Source: UBA5239 sp040391785
Lineage (GTDB): Bacteria; Verrucomicrobiota; Lentisphaeria; Victivallales; Victivallaceae
DNA length: 64,000 nucleotides
Assembly (NCBI GenBank): GCA_040391785.1
Contig: JBEBXH010000028.1
Span: 1 to 64,000, forward strand
Direction of reading: 5' to 3'
How positions within the stretch are numbered: position 1 is the stretch's first letter; every line of letters begins with the position of its first letter. The position numbers and the translations under genes are program-made. The notes under the pieces were generated by a model. That model was not told where the DNA came from and searched no databases. It saw only the letters and a program-made list of their open reading frames with translations. Positions 7,601 to 16,671 of the stretch are shown here, one piece after another.

Positions 7601-8805
7601 AGTGGATCAAGCAGGAAAAGTCATATCGTATTCCCATCAAGTCGTGGTGTGAGCATACCGAAGAAAGCGCCATGAAGCAGGCGCAGAATCTCGCCACGCA
7701 CCCGGTCCTTGCCAAACACGTGGCGTTGATGCCGGACTGCCACAGCGGTTTCGGCATGCCCATCGGCGGCGTGATCGCGGCGGACAATGCGTTGCTGCCG
7801 AGCGCGGTGGGCGTGGACATCGGCTGCGGCATGGTGGCGGTGGAAACCGACCTGCCCGCCGAACATTTCGCCGACCTCCGGCTGCGCCGCGAGCTGTTGA
7901 CTAAACTCAAAGCGCGCATCCCGGTCGGCGAAGGCCAGTCGCATGATGAAGCGCAGGAATGGGACGGCTTCGAGCGTTACGGCGCGGAGGGCGGCGATGC
8001 TTCGCTATGGCCCAGCAAGCTGGATCGCAAGAACCTCGGAACCCTCGGCGGCGGTAACCACTTCATCGAACTGCAGAAGTCCGATGAAGGGATGATTTAC
8101 CTGATGCTGCATTCCGGGAGCCGCAACCTCGGTGCGCGCGTCGAGCAGTATTACCAGAAGCTCGCGGTGAAGTGGAACACCCGTTACCATGTTCAACTGT
8201 CGGACCCGCAACTGGCGTTCCTGCCCTACGAATCGAAGGAAGGGCAGGATTATTTCCGCGACATGCGCTACGCGCTCGATTACGCGCTGGAAAACCGCCG
8301 CCGGATGATGGCGGTGTTCAAGGAAGTGCTGCACGAACTCGCCCCGCAGGCGAACTTCCTGCAGGAGGTGAATATTCACCATAACTACGCGGCGCGCGAA
8401 GAGCATTTCGGCGAGAAATACATCATTCACCGCAAGGGTGCCACCAGCGCCAAAGAAGGCGAAATCGGCATCATCCCGGGATCGATGGGTACTGCCAGCT
8501 ACATCGTCCGTGGACGGGGTAACCCGGAGTCGTTCATGTCGTGTTCGCACGGCGCCGGGCGGGTCATGAGCCGCACCCAGGCCTGCAAGACCCTGACCGT
8601 GGAAGAATGCGACCGTGCCATGGAGGGCATCGCCCACGACCGCTGGCAGAAGTTCGATTCGCGGGCCCGCAAGGGCCAGAAGGGAATGCTGGACCTCTCG
8701 GAAGCGCCGCAGTCCTATAAGCAGATCGACGACGTCATCGCCGCCGAGCTCGACCTGATCGAGCCGCTGGTCCGGCTGACTCCGCTCGCCGTGCTGAAGG
8801 GCTGA
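7597..8805 (+). CDS. rtcB: RNA-splicing ligase RtcB
   Basis: 402 residues, the E. coli-type short RtcB. Visible motifs are MPDCHSGFGMPIGGV (45-59), the Mn-binding GVDIGCGM with Cys77, GTLGGGNHFIEL, HHNYA, and SCSHGAGRVMSR near 330, whose His becomes guanylylated. The enzyme joins RNA 2',3'-cyclic phosphate or 3'-phosphate ends to 5'-OH ends using GTP, repairing cleaved tRNA or rRNA. The start overlaps the rtcA stop. A strong terminator follows at 8819. Confidence 0.97.
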   Translation: MKWIKQEKSYRIPIKSWCEHTEESAMKQAQNLATHPVLAKHVALMPDCHSGFGMPIGGVIAADNALLPSAVGVDIGCGMVAVETDLPAEHFADLRLRRELLTKLKARIPVGEGQSHDEAQEWDGFERYGAEGGDASLWPSKLDRKNLGTLGGGNHFIELQKSDEGMIYLMLHSGSRNLGARVEQYYQKLAVKWNTRYHVQLSDPQLAFLPYESKEGQDYFRDMRYALDYALENRRRMMAVFKEVLHELAPQANFLQEVNIHHNYAAREEHFGEKYIIHRKGATSAKEGEIGIIPGSMGTASYIVRGRGNPESFMSCSHGAGRVMSRTQACKTLTVEECDRAMEGIAHDRWQKFDSRARKGQKGMLDLSEAPQSYKQIDDVIAAELDLIEPLVRLTPLAVLKG

Positions 8806-8818
8806 GAACTCAAAACAT

Positions 8819-8855
8819 GGACACGATGGACGATCAATCCATCGTGTCCGCTTTT
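8819..8855 (+). terminator. Rho-independent terminator after rtcB
   Basis: A perfect 12-bp stem (GGACACGATGGA at 8819-8830 with TCCATCGTGTCC at 8838-8849) around a 7-base loop is followed by GCTTTTC. It begins 14 bases after the rtcB stop and ends at the stop of the convergent carbonic anhydrase gene, so it may act for both strands. Confidence 0.8.
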
Positions 8856-9625
8856 CAATCTTCGAATTCTTTGGTTTCGCGGGAATCGTCGGCTTCGGCT
8901 TCTTTCAGGATTTTCGCGACGCGGTCGCTGTCCAGCCATTCGACTTTGCCCGAGCGGAGATCGTACACGCCCCCGGCCAGCATCACTTTGCCGGAACGAA
9001 CCACTTTGCGGATGGCCGCGCTCCGTTCGAACAGCATTTTGATTTCATAGTAGACGTTTTCGCGGATGCAGAGGGCGAGGAGTTCTTTTTCATCGAGATT
9101 CGGTTTTTTCTCGCGCACTTCCTTGACGACTTTGTGAATGGGCTTCAGCAGTTCGGGAATGTTGCGTTCGAGTTTGTGTCCGCCCTTGACCACGGCGGTG
9201 ACGGCTCCGCAGTCGGAGTGCCCCAGCACCACGACCACCGGCGTATAAGCATGGTGAACGCCGTATTCGATGCCGCCGATTTCATCGCCCTGGCAGATGT
9301 TGCCGGGTACGCGGACGACGAAAAGATCCATGATCCCGGCGTCGAAAATCAGCTCCAGCGGCACCCGCGAATCCGAACACCCAAGCACGGTCGCCACTGC
9401 GTAATCGCCCTGATTTTTCTCCGACGCCAGCAAACGGCGGTCCCCGGTGGCATTCGGATGCGAACACTTGTCCACGACAAAGCGCTCGTTGCCGTTTTTG
9501 AGCTCGGCGAAAATCTTTTCCGGCGCGGGCTTCCGGCTGAATTTATCCCCGTGGGCCGCGTCCCCGGCACAGAGGACCACGTTAAGGGCGGCAATGACGA
9601 CACTTACGGCAAAAATACGTTTCAT
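8855..9625 (-). CDS. Secreted beta-class carbonic anhydrase
   Basis: 256 residues from the ATG at 9625, which has AAAGG before it. The open frame extends 67 codons further upstream, but the downstream start gives a clean signal peptide (MKRIFAVSVVIAALNVVLCAG). The beta-carbonic anhydrase zinc site is complete: Cys83, Asp85 and Arg87 in GCSDSR, with His136 and Cys139 in GHSDCG. The enzyme interconverts CO2 and bicarbonate with one zinc per subunit, here probably in the periplasm. The C-terminus is charged and Glu-rich. It stands alone between convergent rtcB and the divergent GntR-fusion gene. Confidence 0.92.
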   Translation of the reverse strand: MKRIFAVSVVIAALNVVLCAGDAAHGDKFSRKPAPEKIFAELKNGNERFVVDKCSHPNATGDRRLLASEKNQGDYAVATVLGCSDSRVPLELIFDAGIMDLFVVRVPGNICQGDEIGGIEYGVHHAYTPVVVVLGHSDCGAVTAVVKGGHKLERNIPELLKPIHKVVKEVREKKPNLDEKELLALCIRENVYYEIKMLFERSAAIRKVVRSGKVMLAGGVYDLRSGKVEWLDSDRVAKILKEAEADDSRETKEFED

Positions 9626-9856
9626 GATGAATACCTTTCTGATCATCGGTTTGCATTTTTTCCATAATGGAAAATTCACGGCAGGCAGGTTCTGATTGGG
9701 AAGATGTCGCTGGAAATTCCCTTTACGAAATTTCGACTTATTAATATACTGCAATTGCCGCTTTTTTCCAGCGAAATCCCGCCTTCCATAGGAAATATTT
9801 TTGAAAAAGATCAGTTTCTTCTCCATCTTGGCAAACCAGTTTTATTTATGTTGTAG

Positions 9857-9889
9857 AATATTTGCAGAAAAAGTGTAAAATATTTGCAG
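9857..9889 (+). promoter_or_regulatory. Direct repeat AATATTTGCAG x2, candidate operator
   Basis: AATATTTGCAG occurs at 9857-9867 and again at 9879-9889, an exact 22-base offset (two helical turns). The second copy ends 6 bases before the -35 box at 9896. Such phased direct repeats next to a -35 are typical activator or repressor sites. The bound protein is unknown. The GntR fusion encoded downstream is the obvious candidate. Confidence 0.4.
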
Positions 9890-9895
9890 GGGCTA

Positions 9896-9924
9896 TTGAC
9901 AAATACGGCGGTCAATGTTATAAT
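9896..9924 (+). promoter_or_regulatory. Consensus sigma-70 promoter of carbohydrate cassette 1
   Basis: TTGACA (9896-9901), a 17-base spacer and TATAAT (9919-9924) form a perfect consensus promoter. The predicted start near 9931 gives a short leader before the ATG at 9953. No terminator is obvious through 16323, so it could drive the whole regulator-pilin-enzyme cassette. A strong core promoter beside phased repeats suggests repression. Confidence 0.8.
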
Positions 9925-9952
9925 TAACATCAAATGGAAATGGACAGAGATT

Positions 9953-11404
9953 ATGGCTGAAGTTAAAATATCGAAATTGAAGAAGATTACACCGGCGGAA
10001 CGGATCTATGAGGACATCTGCCGGAATATTGAGAGCAAGCAGTTGAAGCCCGGCGCCAAGCTGTTATCGGAAACGGCGCTGGTGAAGCTGTACAAAGCCA
10101 AAATCTATCAGGTTCGCCAGGCCTTGCAGTTATTGAAGGAAGCGGAGTTGATTTATTCCGTGCCGAAGGTGGGAGCGTTTGTAGCGGCACCCGGTGAGGC
10201 CGGGCCGGAGTCGGATGGATTTTTCGAGGAAGAACACCCGGAGCCGGCGGAAACCGATTCGCCGCAACCGGGTATTACGTTCAAGACAGGTCACAATTTC
10301 CCCTCGCAGCGGGCGGCCTGGACCGAAATTATTCAGGCATTCGGCAAGCGGAACTGTTTCTGCCGGGTTGAAATGGATTATGATGCATATGCGAAAGAGC
10401 TCCATCCGGTGCCGCCGCCGGATGTATGCGAATGCAGCAGGCCGATTGCTCAATATCAGGCAGGAGATATGCCGCTGTTGAATATCCGTGATTTTTTTCT
10501 CGACTGCAATAATATCCGGATGAAATTTCTCGATGATTATTCCGCTCTTTCCGGATATTTCACCAATCTGCTGTTTTTTAACCGGCGGCTGCTCGAAAAA
10601 CAGGGGTATTCGCTGCCGTGTTACCATGATTTTGCCGGACAGCAGGAGTATCTGGAGTATCATTTGGCTGCGGTCGCCGCCAACCATAAATTCACCGCGC
10701 CGGCCTCAACCCAGCAGCCGGTCACCCGGATGGGGAAGTACCTGGGGATGATCTTCAAGGCTTTGAGCAGTGATCATCGTTTGAGCGAAAACAAATTTAT
10801 GGATATTTTCGAAGGGCCCTGCGAGGAACTGGTGAAACTGCGCCGCAAACACCGGATGAGCCCGCCGCAGAAGGCCTCGGTTCATTTGAGCGAGTTTCTG
10901 GGCGGCCGTACCCCGTTCCTGCCGGGAACCAGTTCCGACGTTCGCTTGATCCGGGACTGCCCGAACAGCGACGATTTCGGCATTTATCCGTTTTTCTCGA
11001 TCGACAGCAGCCGTTGCCTGCTGGCTCTGCCGCTGGTGATCCACGCGGGTACGAGCCACCCGATCGAATGCATTCGCCTGGTCGAGTTTCTGCAGCAGGA
11101 TTTCGTGCAGCGCAAGTTCGCGGAACAGGGTTTCCTGCCGGTCTGGGATGAACTCCAGCCGGAATTTTTCCAAAAGAATCAGCCAAAAAACCGGCACGAC
11201 GAAGTCATCTTTTTCCGCAGCGCGGAGGAGCATTATATTACCACGAACATCCTGAATGTCGAGCTGTGGGACTGTATCCTGCACGGCAAGAGCGTGAAGG
11301 ACGCCCTCAACAACTGCCGGGCGTTTGCCAGAGCCTACCTGAACATGAAAATGGCTCCGATGCAGTTGGCGGAGCGACAGAAATGGATGGAAATGTACAG
11401 TTGA
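9953..11404 (+). CDS. GntR-family regulator fused to a solute-binding-protein-like domain
   Basis: 483 residues from ATG 9953. Residues 1-80 form a GntR winged helix (ERIYEDICRNIESKQLKPGAKLLSETALVKLYKAK, then a wing ending KVGAFV). An acidic linker (about 85-115) leads to a domain of about 370 residues, not the usual UTRA, FCD or LacI-type effector domain. Its features (DFFLDCNNIRMKFLD, YFTNLLFFNRRLLEKQGYSLP, FPFFSIDSSRC-like strand, FLQQDFVQRKFAEQGFLPV) resemble type 1 extracellular solute-binding proteins of carbohydrate ABC transporters. There is no signal peptide, so the domain should sense an oligosaccharide in the cytoplasm. It heads cassette 1, 48 bases before the pseudopilin gene. Confidence 0.75.
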   Translation: MAEVKISKLKKITPAERIYEDICRNIESKQLKPGAKLLSETALVKLYKAKIYQVRQALQLLKEAELIYSVPKVGAFVAAPGEAGPESDGFFEEEHPEPAETDSPQPGITFKTGHNFPSQRAAWTEIIQAFGKRNCFCRVEMDYDAYAKELHPVPPPDVCECSRPIAQYQAGDMPLLNIRDFFLDCNNIRMKFLDDYSALSGYFTNLLFFNRRLLEKQGYSLPCYHDFAGQQEYLEYHLAAVAANHKFTAPASTQQPVTRMGKYLGMIFKALSSDHRLSENKFMDIFEGPCEELVKLRRKHRMSPPQKASVHLSEFLGGRTPFLPGTSSDVRLIRDCPNSDDFGIYPFFSIDSSRCLLALPLVIHAGTSHPIECIRLVEFLQQDFVQRKFAEQGFLPVWDELQPEFFQKNQPKNRHDEVIFFRSAEEHYITTNILNVELWDCILHGKSVKDALNNCRAFARAYLNMKMAPMQLAERQKWMEMYS

Positions 11405-11452
11405 TGTAATTCCATTTATATGATAGAAATCAACCAAAAACGGAGAAACAAA

Positions 11453-12184
11453 ATGAAACCAGATTCTACAAAAAGTTCCCCGGTTCCCTTGAAGAAATCA
11501 GACAAATTCACACTCATTGAGCTTCTGGTCGTGATTGCAATTATTGCGATCCTTGCGGCGATGCTGCTGCCGGCGCTCAACCGGGCGCGCCAAAAAGCGT
11601 GGGACACTTCGTGCAAGAACAATCAAAAGCAATGTTTCACCATGTTTGCCCTCTATGCCGATGCCAATGACCACTACCTGCCGTGCCCTTATGATGCGAG
11701 AAGCTGGATCTGGTCCCAGCAACTTCGTGGAGCCGGTTATGTAAGCAACCATAAAATTCTTTTCTGCCCCTCCTGGAAGGTTCCTGACGGAAATCCTGCT
11801 GACAATACGTACAACTATGGCCGGAGCTACGGCATGAACTGGTCCTGGCCAAGTAATTATTTCCCGAAAATGTACTACAAGATCGACGCACCATTTAAGG
11901 AAGGGCGTTTCCCGTATTCGACCCCGCGTTCACTTTCCATAATCCCGCTGTTGGCGGATACCGCCTCGGTTACCTCGGATTTGTCCGAAAGGCGCTACCA
12001 GCAGTATTGGTTCGGATATCCGGGCAGCGGTTCCGCCGCCACGAACGAGGCGATGGTCCACCTTCGCCATGGCGGCATGGCAAACGTCCTCTGCTTTGAC
12101 GGCCACGTCGGCGGATTCTCCCGGGGAACCCTGCTGGACCTCGGCTTCTCTTCATCACTTACTTACTGCGTATCAGGAGATTGA
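11453..12184 (+). CDS. Type II secretion/pilin-like protein with H-X9-DG domain (cassette 1)
   Basis: 243 residues from the ATG at 11453, which has GGAG before it. The prepilin helix starts at Phe19 (KFTLIELLVVIAIIAILAAM) with the conserved Glu at +5, but the residue at -1 is Lys instead of the usual Gly. The C-terminal domain ends with the H-X9-DG motif (HGGMANVLCFDGHVGG) of the prepilin-associated family common in Lentisphaerota and Planctomycetota. The protein should sit in the inner membrane with its globular domain outside. It is followed 5 bases later by a secreted enzyme-like gene, so the two are probably made together. Function is unknown. Confidence 0.88.
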   Translation: MKPDSTKSSPVPLKKSDKFTLIELLVVIAIIAILAAMLLPALNRARQKAWDTSCKNNQKQCFTMFALYADANDHYLPCPYDARSWIWSQQLRGAGYVSNHKILFCPSWKVPDGNPADNTYNYGRSYGMNWSWPSNYFPKMYYKIDAPFKEGRFPYSTPRSLSIIPLLADTASVTSDLSERRYQQYWFGYPGSGSAATNEAMVHLRHGGMANVLCFDGHVGGFSRGTLLDLGFSSSLTYCVSGD

Positions 12185-12189
12185 ATATC

Positions 12190-14259
12190 ATGAAAAAAAC
12201 GATTATACTTTTCTTCCTTGTCATTGCAAGCAGCCTGTCCGCCGCGGAACCATTGGTGGCGAGGCAGGATTTCGATGCCGCGCCGGGCTGGCAACTTAAG
12301 CAATTCTCAAACCGGGACTTCTGGGTGTTTTTCAAAGCGCCTCATCCGGTATTCAGCGCCAATCCGCCGGAAAGCCATGCCGAAGTGGCCCGCGAAAAAG
12401 TTTTCCAGGATTGCGCCTTCGTCTATGTAAATCCTCAGCAAAAAATCGCCGGGGAACCGGTTAAAATCCAGGATATTTCCCAGGAAAAATCCCTGCGCCC
12501 GAATGTGCCTTTTGTCGTACGGTATTTCGGCACCCGCCCGACGTTTAAACTCAAAAGCAGTTATACGCACGACATGGAGGGGTACCGGGAATGGCTGGCC
12601 GCACACCCCGATTTCGTCTCGTTCGAGCAGTCCGAGTGGGATAATGAGCTCACTCAGATGACCTATTGGCTCAGTACTTTCGACCCGGAGGAACGCAAAC
12701 GGATCGAGGCGCTCTATCCTGCCGGCAAAACCCGCGAGGAATTTCTCCAAACCGCCCATAAAATTCATACCGCTGTCGGCGGATTTTTCTTCAATGATTC
12801 CTTGCGGGTGGCCTACATGCGGGCCGGCTGGTGCCTTGATCATATTGCCGCCGAGTGGGGCGCGCATCATCTGGTGCTTGAAACGACCAATACCACCGGG
12901 AAAGATTCCTTTTACCATTACCGCTGGCAAACCTCCATGTTCTTTACCCGCGGCGCGGCTCGCCAGTACGGCCTGCCGTGGGGATGGTATGCGGCCAACT
13001 TCTACAATGGCTACAACTCCGCCGGCGAATGGAAAAACGACCAGTTCCACAACTACTTCGGCGAAGGAAGCAATTTCGGTGCGGAAAAAGGTACCTCGCA
13101 GTCCCTCATGGAAAAAGCGTTTTACCTGTCCTATCTCGGCGGTGCGATTTTCGCCGAATCGGAGGAGTGGCAGTGCCTTATGCTCAAACCGTACGGCAGC
13201 AAAGCCGTCCTCACGCCGTTCGGCGAGGATCTGCGCGATTTCCATGCGTTCACGGTCGACCATCCCGACCGCGGAGTACCCTATACTCCGGTGGCGCTGC
13301 TGGTGCCGTTCAACCAAGGCTATCCGCATTGGGGCGGCAACTCCTGGAGCCGCTTCGAATACCGTTCCGGCGATGACATGGTCGACGGCTGCATGTTCAC
13401 GGTGATTCCTCCCTGGGACCGCGTTACTGAAATGAAAAAAGGCGTCGAAGGCGCTCTCTTCCACAGTCCTTACGGGGATATTTTCGACGTGCTGGCCCCG
13501 GATGTCGCGTCGTTCGCCCAGGCCTCCGGCGCTTACAAGGCCGCAATCCTGCTGGGGGAATATCCCGACAACCGCGAAATGGCGCAGAACCTGATCCGTT
13601 ACGTGGAAAACGGCGGCACGCTGCTGATCAACCTGAAACAGGTCACGAAATCCATCCCCGAATCGTTCCTGGGCATCTACCGGACCACTTTCCCCGCTCA
13701 AACCGGTACCGAAGTAACCGACGACAACGGCCGCAAATTTCGTCTGAACGCACCGTACAAGTTCAACAAAATCCGCCTGCAGGGCGCTCGTGCCATCCTG
13801 AAAGACGACCAGGGCAATATCCTGGCCTCCGCCAACCGCTACGGCAAGGGACAGGTCATCGTGACCGCTCCCGACTATATGATGCCTGTCGCGACCACTT
13901 TAGAGCCGGGTCCGGTGATCCGGGGTGAACGCCGTTCCGAGTTTATGAAGTACTTCATCGAGCGGTTTTCGCGTGAAACGCTGCCGCTGGCGGTAACTGG
14001 CGATATCCAATACGGACTGAACCGTACTGCAAACGGCTATTGGATCTATCTCTTCAATAACAAAGGCCTCTATAAATTCACGGATACGCCGCAGACCGTC
14101 GATGCGGCGCAGGATGCCACTGTCCAGATCGATTTCAAAAACCTGAAGATTTCGGCCATTCGCGACTTGCGTACCGGAGAACCTCTGGAACGGGCCGATA
14201 AATTCGAGCTGAAAGTTCCCGCCGGCGATTTCCGCATCCTCGAACTTCAGTGCGAATGA
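12190..14259 (+). CDS. Large secreted protein, probable glycosidase with a C-terminal GATase-like domain
   Basis: 689 residues from ATG 12190, with AGGAG about 10 bases upstream. MKKTIILFFLVIASSLSA is a signal peptide. The central part has TIM-barrel-like strands (LRVAYMRAGWCLDHIAAEWG, LVLETTNTTG, YGLPWGWYAANFYNG). The C-terminal third resembles the class I amidotransferase-like fold of the beta-galactosidase trimerisation domain (YKAAILLGEYPDNREMAQNL, YVENGGTLLINL, GKGQVIVTAPDYM). I cannot assign a known glycoside hydrolase family. Substrate unknown. Downstream partner of the pseudopilin in cassette 1 and upstream of a GHL6-like enzyme. Confidence 0.7.
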   Translation: MKKTIILFFLVIASSLSAAEPLVARQDFDAAPGWQLKQFSNRDFWVFFKAPHPVFSANPPESHAEVAREKVFQDCAFVYVNPQQKIAGEPVKIQDISQEKSLRPNVPFVVRYFGTRPTFKLKSSYTHDMEGYREWLAAHPDFVSFEQSEWDNELTQMTYWLSTFDPEERKRIEALYPAGKTREEFLQTAHKIHTAVGGFFFNDSLRVAYMRAGWCLDHIAAEWGAHHLVLETTNTTGKDSFYHYRWQTSMFFTRGAARQYGLPWGWYAANFYNGYNSAGEWKNDQFHNYFGEGSNFGAEKGTSQSLMEKAFYLSYLGGAIFAESEEWQCLMLKPYGSKAVLTPFGEDLRDFHAFTVDHPDRGVPYTPVALLVPFNQGYPHWGGNSWSRFEYRSGDDMVDGCMFTVIPPWDRVTEMKKGVEGALFHSPYGDIFDVLAPDVASFAQASGAYKAAILLGEYPDNREMAQNLIRYVENGGTLLINLKQVTKSIPESFLGIYRTTFPAQTGTEVTDDNGRKFRLNAPYKFNKIRLQGARAILKDDQGNILASANRYGKGQVIVTAPDYMMPVATTLEPGPVIRGERRSEFMKYFIERFSRETLPLAVTGDIQYGLNRTANGYWIYLFNNKGLYKFTDTPQTVDAAQDATVQIDFKNLKISAIRDLRTGEPLERADKFELKVPAGDFRILELQCE

Positions 14260-14274
14260 CGGGAGAATACAATA

Positions 14275-16323
14275 ATGCCGCAAAATTGGTATAATCAAAG
14301 TGTCAGCCGTATGCTGGTGGATATGCATATCCCGGACTGGAACCCGGCGTTTCTGCAAGAGTTCTCGCCGGAAAACTATGCGGAGATGATGGCGCTGGCT
14401 GGAGTTGATACCGCTGAAATATATGCGGGCTCCTGCCTCGGCCTCTGCAACTGGCCCACGCAAACCGGTTATCGTCACGCCAACACCGCCGACCGGGATA
14501 TCCTTGGTCAAACCGTCGCCGCCTGCCGGAAAAAAGGACTGAATGTGGTGATCTATCTGAATGTCTGGAACCGCAAGGCCTATGAAGAACATCCCGAGTG
14601 GCGGATTGTCCGGCTCGGCAACCGCGATACCTGGCGCATGGGGATTTGTTGTCCGAATACCCCTTACCGGGAATTCTTCCTGAATTTGCTTGATGAACTG
14701 AACCGCGGTTATGATTGCGACGGTTTATGGATCGACATGATCGGCTGGTTCCACGATGTTTGCTACTGCCCGGATTGCCGGAGGCGCTTCCGGTCGGAAA
14801 CCGGCTACTCCGAACTGCCGGAACAAATCGATTGGGATGACCCGGTCTGGAACACGTTTCAGTCCTGCCGGATGCGCTGGATGGAGGAGTTCGCCCGCGA
14901 TATCCGCACACAGATAAAAACGGTGACTCCGCAACGCTCGCTGACGTTGCAGTGTTCCAGCCTGTTGGCCGGCTGGTTCGGTGGACTCAACATGGGATTT
15001 CTGCAGCAGATCGATTATCTGGCTGCGGATTGTTATGGCGATTATTATGAACAATCCGCTATCTGTAAACTGTTCCGGGCATTGTCTGTTCACCGACCGA
15101 TTGAGTTCATGGTTTCGCGTTGCGAGAAATTGACTTTCCATACGACCAGCAGATCGCAGGAGGATCTGGAAACGCGGGGATATGCGTCGTTGGCGAATCA
15201 GGCGGCATTTACCCTGATCGATGCCATTGATCCGAGTGGGGGCCTGAACCGGAAATTTTATGACAGAGTCAGCGAATTGAACCGGAATTTGCGGCACTAT
15301 GCCGACCGGATATTACCGGATGCGGAGCCCTGGGCCGACGTTGCCATCTATTTCAGTCCCGAATCGATGATGAAGATCGATGGTAAAACCGCCGCTGTCA
15401 AAGATTCCCGTGCTACAATCACCGAGTTCAATCCGTTGATCAATCTGGTACGGATCCTGGTCGAGCGTCACCTGACTTTCACATTCGCAAGCAGCCGGGA
15501 TTTGGATGACTTGCTGCGTTACCCCGTGCTGATTCTTTCCGATTGTTCCCATCTTGCGGATGACGAATGCGAAGCGATCCGGCAATACGTGGCTGAAGGC
15601 GGACGTTTATATGCTTCCGGTCCCACTTCGCTGTATGATTCTACGCTCGGGCGGCTGTCGGATTTCCGGCTGGCGGATTTGTTCGGATGCCATGCCGGAA
15701 ATGGTTTTTCGGAGCCGCTGACTTATCTGGAACCGGTCGAACACATCCTGCCGCTGGAGGCTCCTGTTCAGCTGAGCCGCCCGCAGGTAATGCTTGAACC
15801 TGGCACCGGAACCACTCTCGCCACATTGACCCGGGCGATTTGTCAGACGGAGGAAACCGTTCATTTCGGCTCGGTTCTAAGTAATCCGCCGGGCGAAAAA
15901 ATGTCGGCACCGGCACTGATTCATAATCGCTTCGGCAAAGGAGAGGTTTTGTATTGCGGGGGCGTCATCGAGGAAGAGCGCTTTCATTATCACCGCCAAC
16001 TGCTGGCCGACCTGATCCGGAAACTTCTTAATGGCAGGCAAGTTCTGTACACCAATGCACCGGAATGTGTTGAAATTACGGTTTTCGAAAGCCGTCAGAA
16101 AAAACAGCTCATCCTCTCCTTGCTGAATTCTGCAGGAGACCGTCCGCCGGTGCTGCACGATATTTCCGTACGGCTTCCATTGTCGGAAGATTACCGGGTG
16201 AAATCGGCAGTCGAGGCCCCGCATGGCGCCCCGGTTGAATTCTCAAGGAATGACGACAGCGTTTCCGTCAGCATCGGAACATTGAATAAATTCACCATGC
16301 TGATTCTGGAATATGATTTATAA
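14275..16323 (+). CDS. GHL6-like putative glycosyl hydrolase with beta-galactosidase trimerisation-like domain
   Basis: 682 residues with no signal peptide. Residues 1-330 form a TIM barrel of the 'hypothetical glycosyl hydrolase 6' type: MLVDMHIPDW at the start, GLNVVIYLNVW, then the hallmark GLWIDMIGWFHDVCYCPDC with an Asp in the barrel and a CxxC pair. Residues about 400-580 form a GATase-like trimerisation domain (YPVLILSDCSHLADDECEAI, YVAEGGRLYASG, NRFGKGEVLYCGG). Probably cytoplasmic and acting on an imported oligosaccharide. The product of 12190 has a similar two-domain plan but is secreted. The stop abuts the convergent rhaM stop with no space between them (TAATCA). Confidence 0.8.
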   Translation: MPQNWYNQSVSRMLVDMHIPDWNPAFLQEFSPENYAEMMALAGVDTAEIYAGSCLGLCNWPTQTGYRHANTADRDILGQTVAACRKKGLNVVIYLNVWNRKAYEEHPEWRIVRLGNRDTWRMGICCPNTPYREFFLNLLDELNRGYDCDGLWIDMIGWFHDVCYCPDCRRRFRSETGYSELPEQIDWDDPVWNTFQSCRMRWMEEFARDIRTQIKTVTPQRSLTLQCSSLLAGWFGGLNMGFLQQIDYLAADCYGDYYEQSAICKLFRALSVHRPIEFMVSRCEKLTFHTTSRSQEDLETRGYASLANQAAFTLIDAIDPSGGLNRKFYDRVSELNRNLRHYADRILPDAEPWADVAIYFSPESMMKIDGKTAAVKDSRATITEFNPLINLVRILVERHLTFTFASSRDLDDLLRYPVLILSDCSHLADDECEAIRQYVAEGGRLYASGPTSLYDSTLGRLSDFRLADLFGCHAGNGFSEPLTYLEPVEHILPLEAPVQLSRPQVMLEPGTGTTLATLTRAICQTEETVHFGSVLSNPPGEKMSAPALIHNRFGKGEVLYCGGVIEEERFHYHRQLLADLIRKLLNGRQVLYTNAPECVEITVFESRQKKQLILSLLNSAGDRPPVLHDISVRLPLSEDYRVKSAVEAPHGAPVEFSRNDDSVSVSIGTLNKFTMLILEYDL

Positions 16324-16641
16324 TCATTCCAGATAAAATATCTCGGTCATCTCGTCCTCGATGGCTTTTTCCGCTTCCGGGGATTCGGTGACCAGATATT
16401 TGCACATTTCTTTCCACCATTTGCGGCAGCATTCATAATCCGACAGATGCTCAAGCAGAGCCGGATCGGCGATATCCATGATGCTGAACAATACATTGCG
16501 TTTGGCATCATGGTAAATATGGTAATCGCTGATGCCATGCTTTTTCAGGGTTTCCGCCAGCTCATCCGGGATCGGGTTATGGGCCTTGATGTATCCGGGA
16601 GCCATACCGGGCTTCAGCTGCATGTAAAAGGCTTTTTTCAT
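16324..16641 (-). CDS. rhaM: L-rhamnose mutarotase
   Basis: 105 residues, the family length. It matches RhaM/RhaU: MKKAFYMQLKPG at the start, HNPIPDELAETLKKHGISDYHIYHD (conserved His residues and Tyr), and DYECCRKWW near the C-terminus. The enzyme interconverts the alpha and beta anomers of L-rhamnose. A GGAG ribosome binding site precedes the ATG. No rhamnose isomerase or kinase is in the window, but the gene points to rhamnose-containing glycans as a substrate of the adjacent cassette. It follows the AEC transporter gene by 30 bases on the same strand. Confidence 0.92.
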   Translation of the reverse strand: MKKAFYMQLKPGMAPGYIKAHNPIPDELAETLKKHGISDYHIYHDAKRNVLFSIMDIADPALLEHLSDYECCRKWWKEMCKYLVTESPEAEKAIEDEMTEIFYLE

Positions 16642-16671
16642 ATTGTTTTCTCCATTTCCGTTGTGTCCTGT

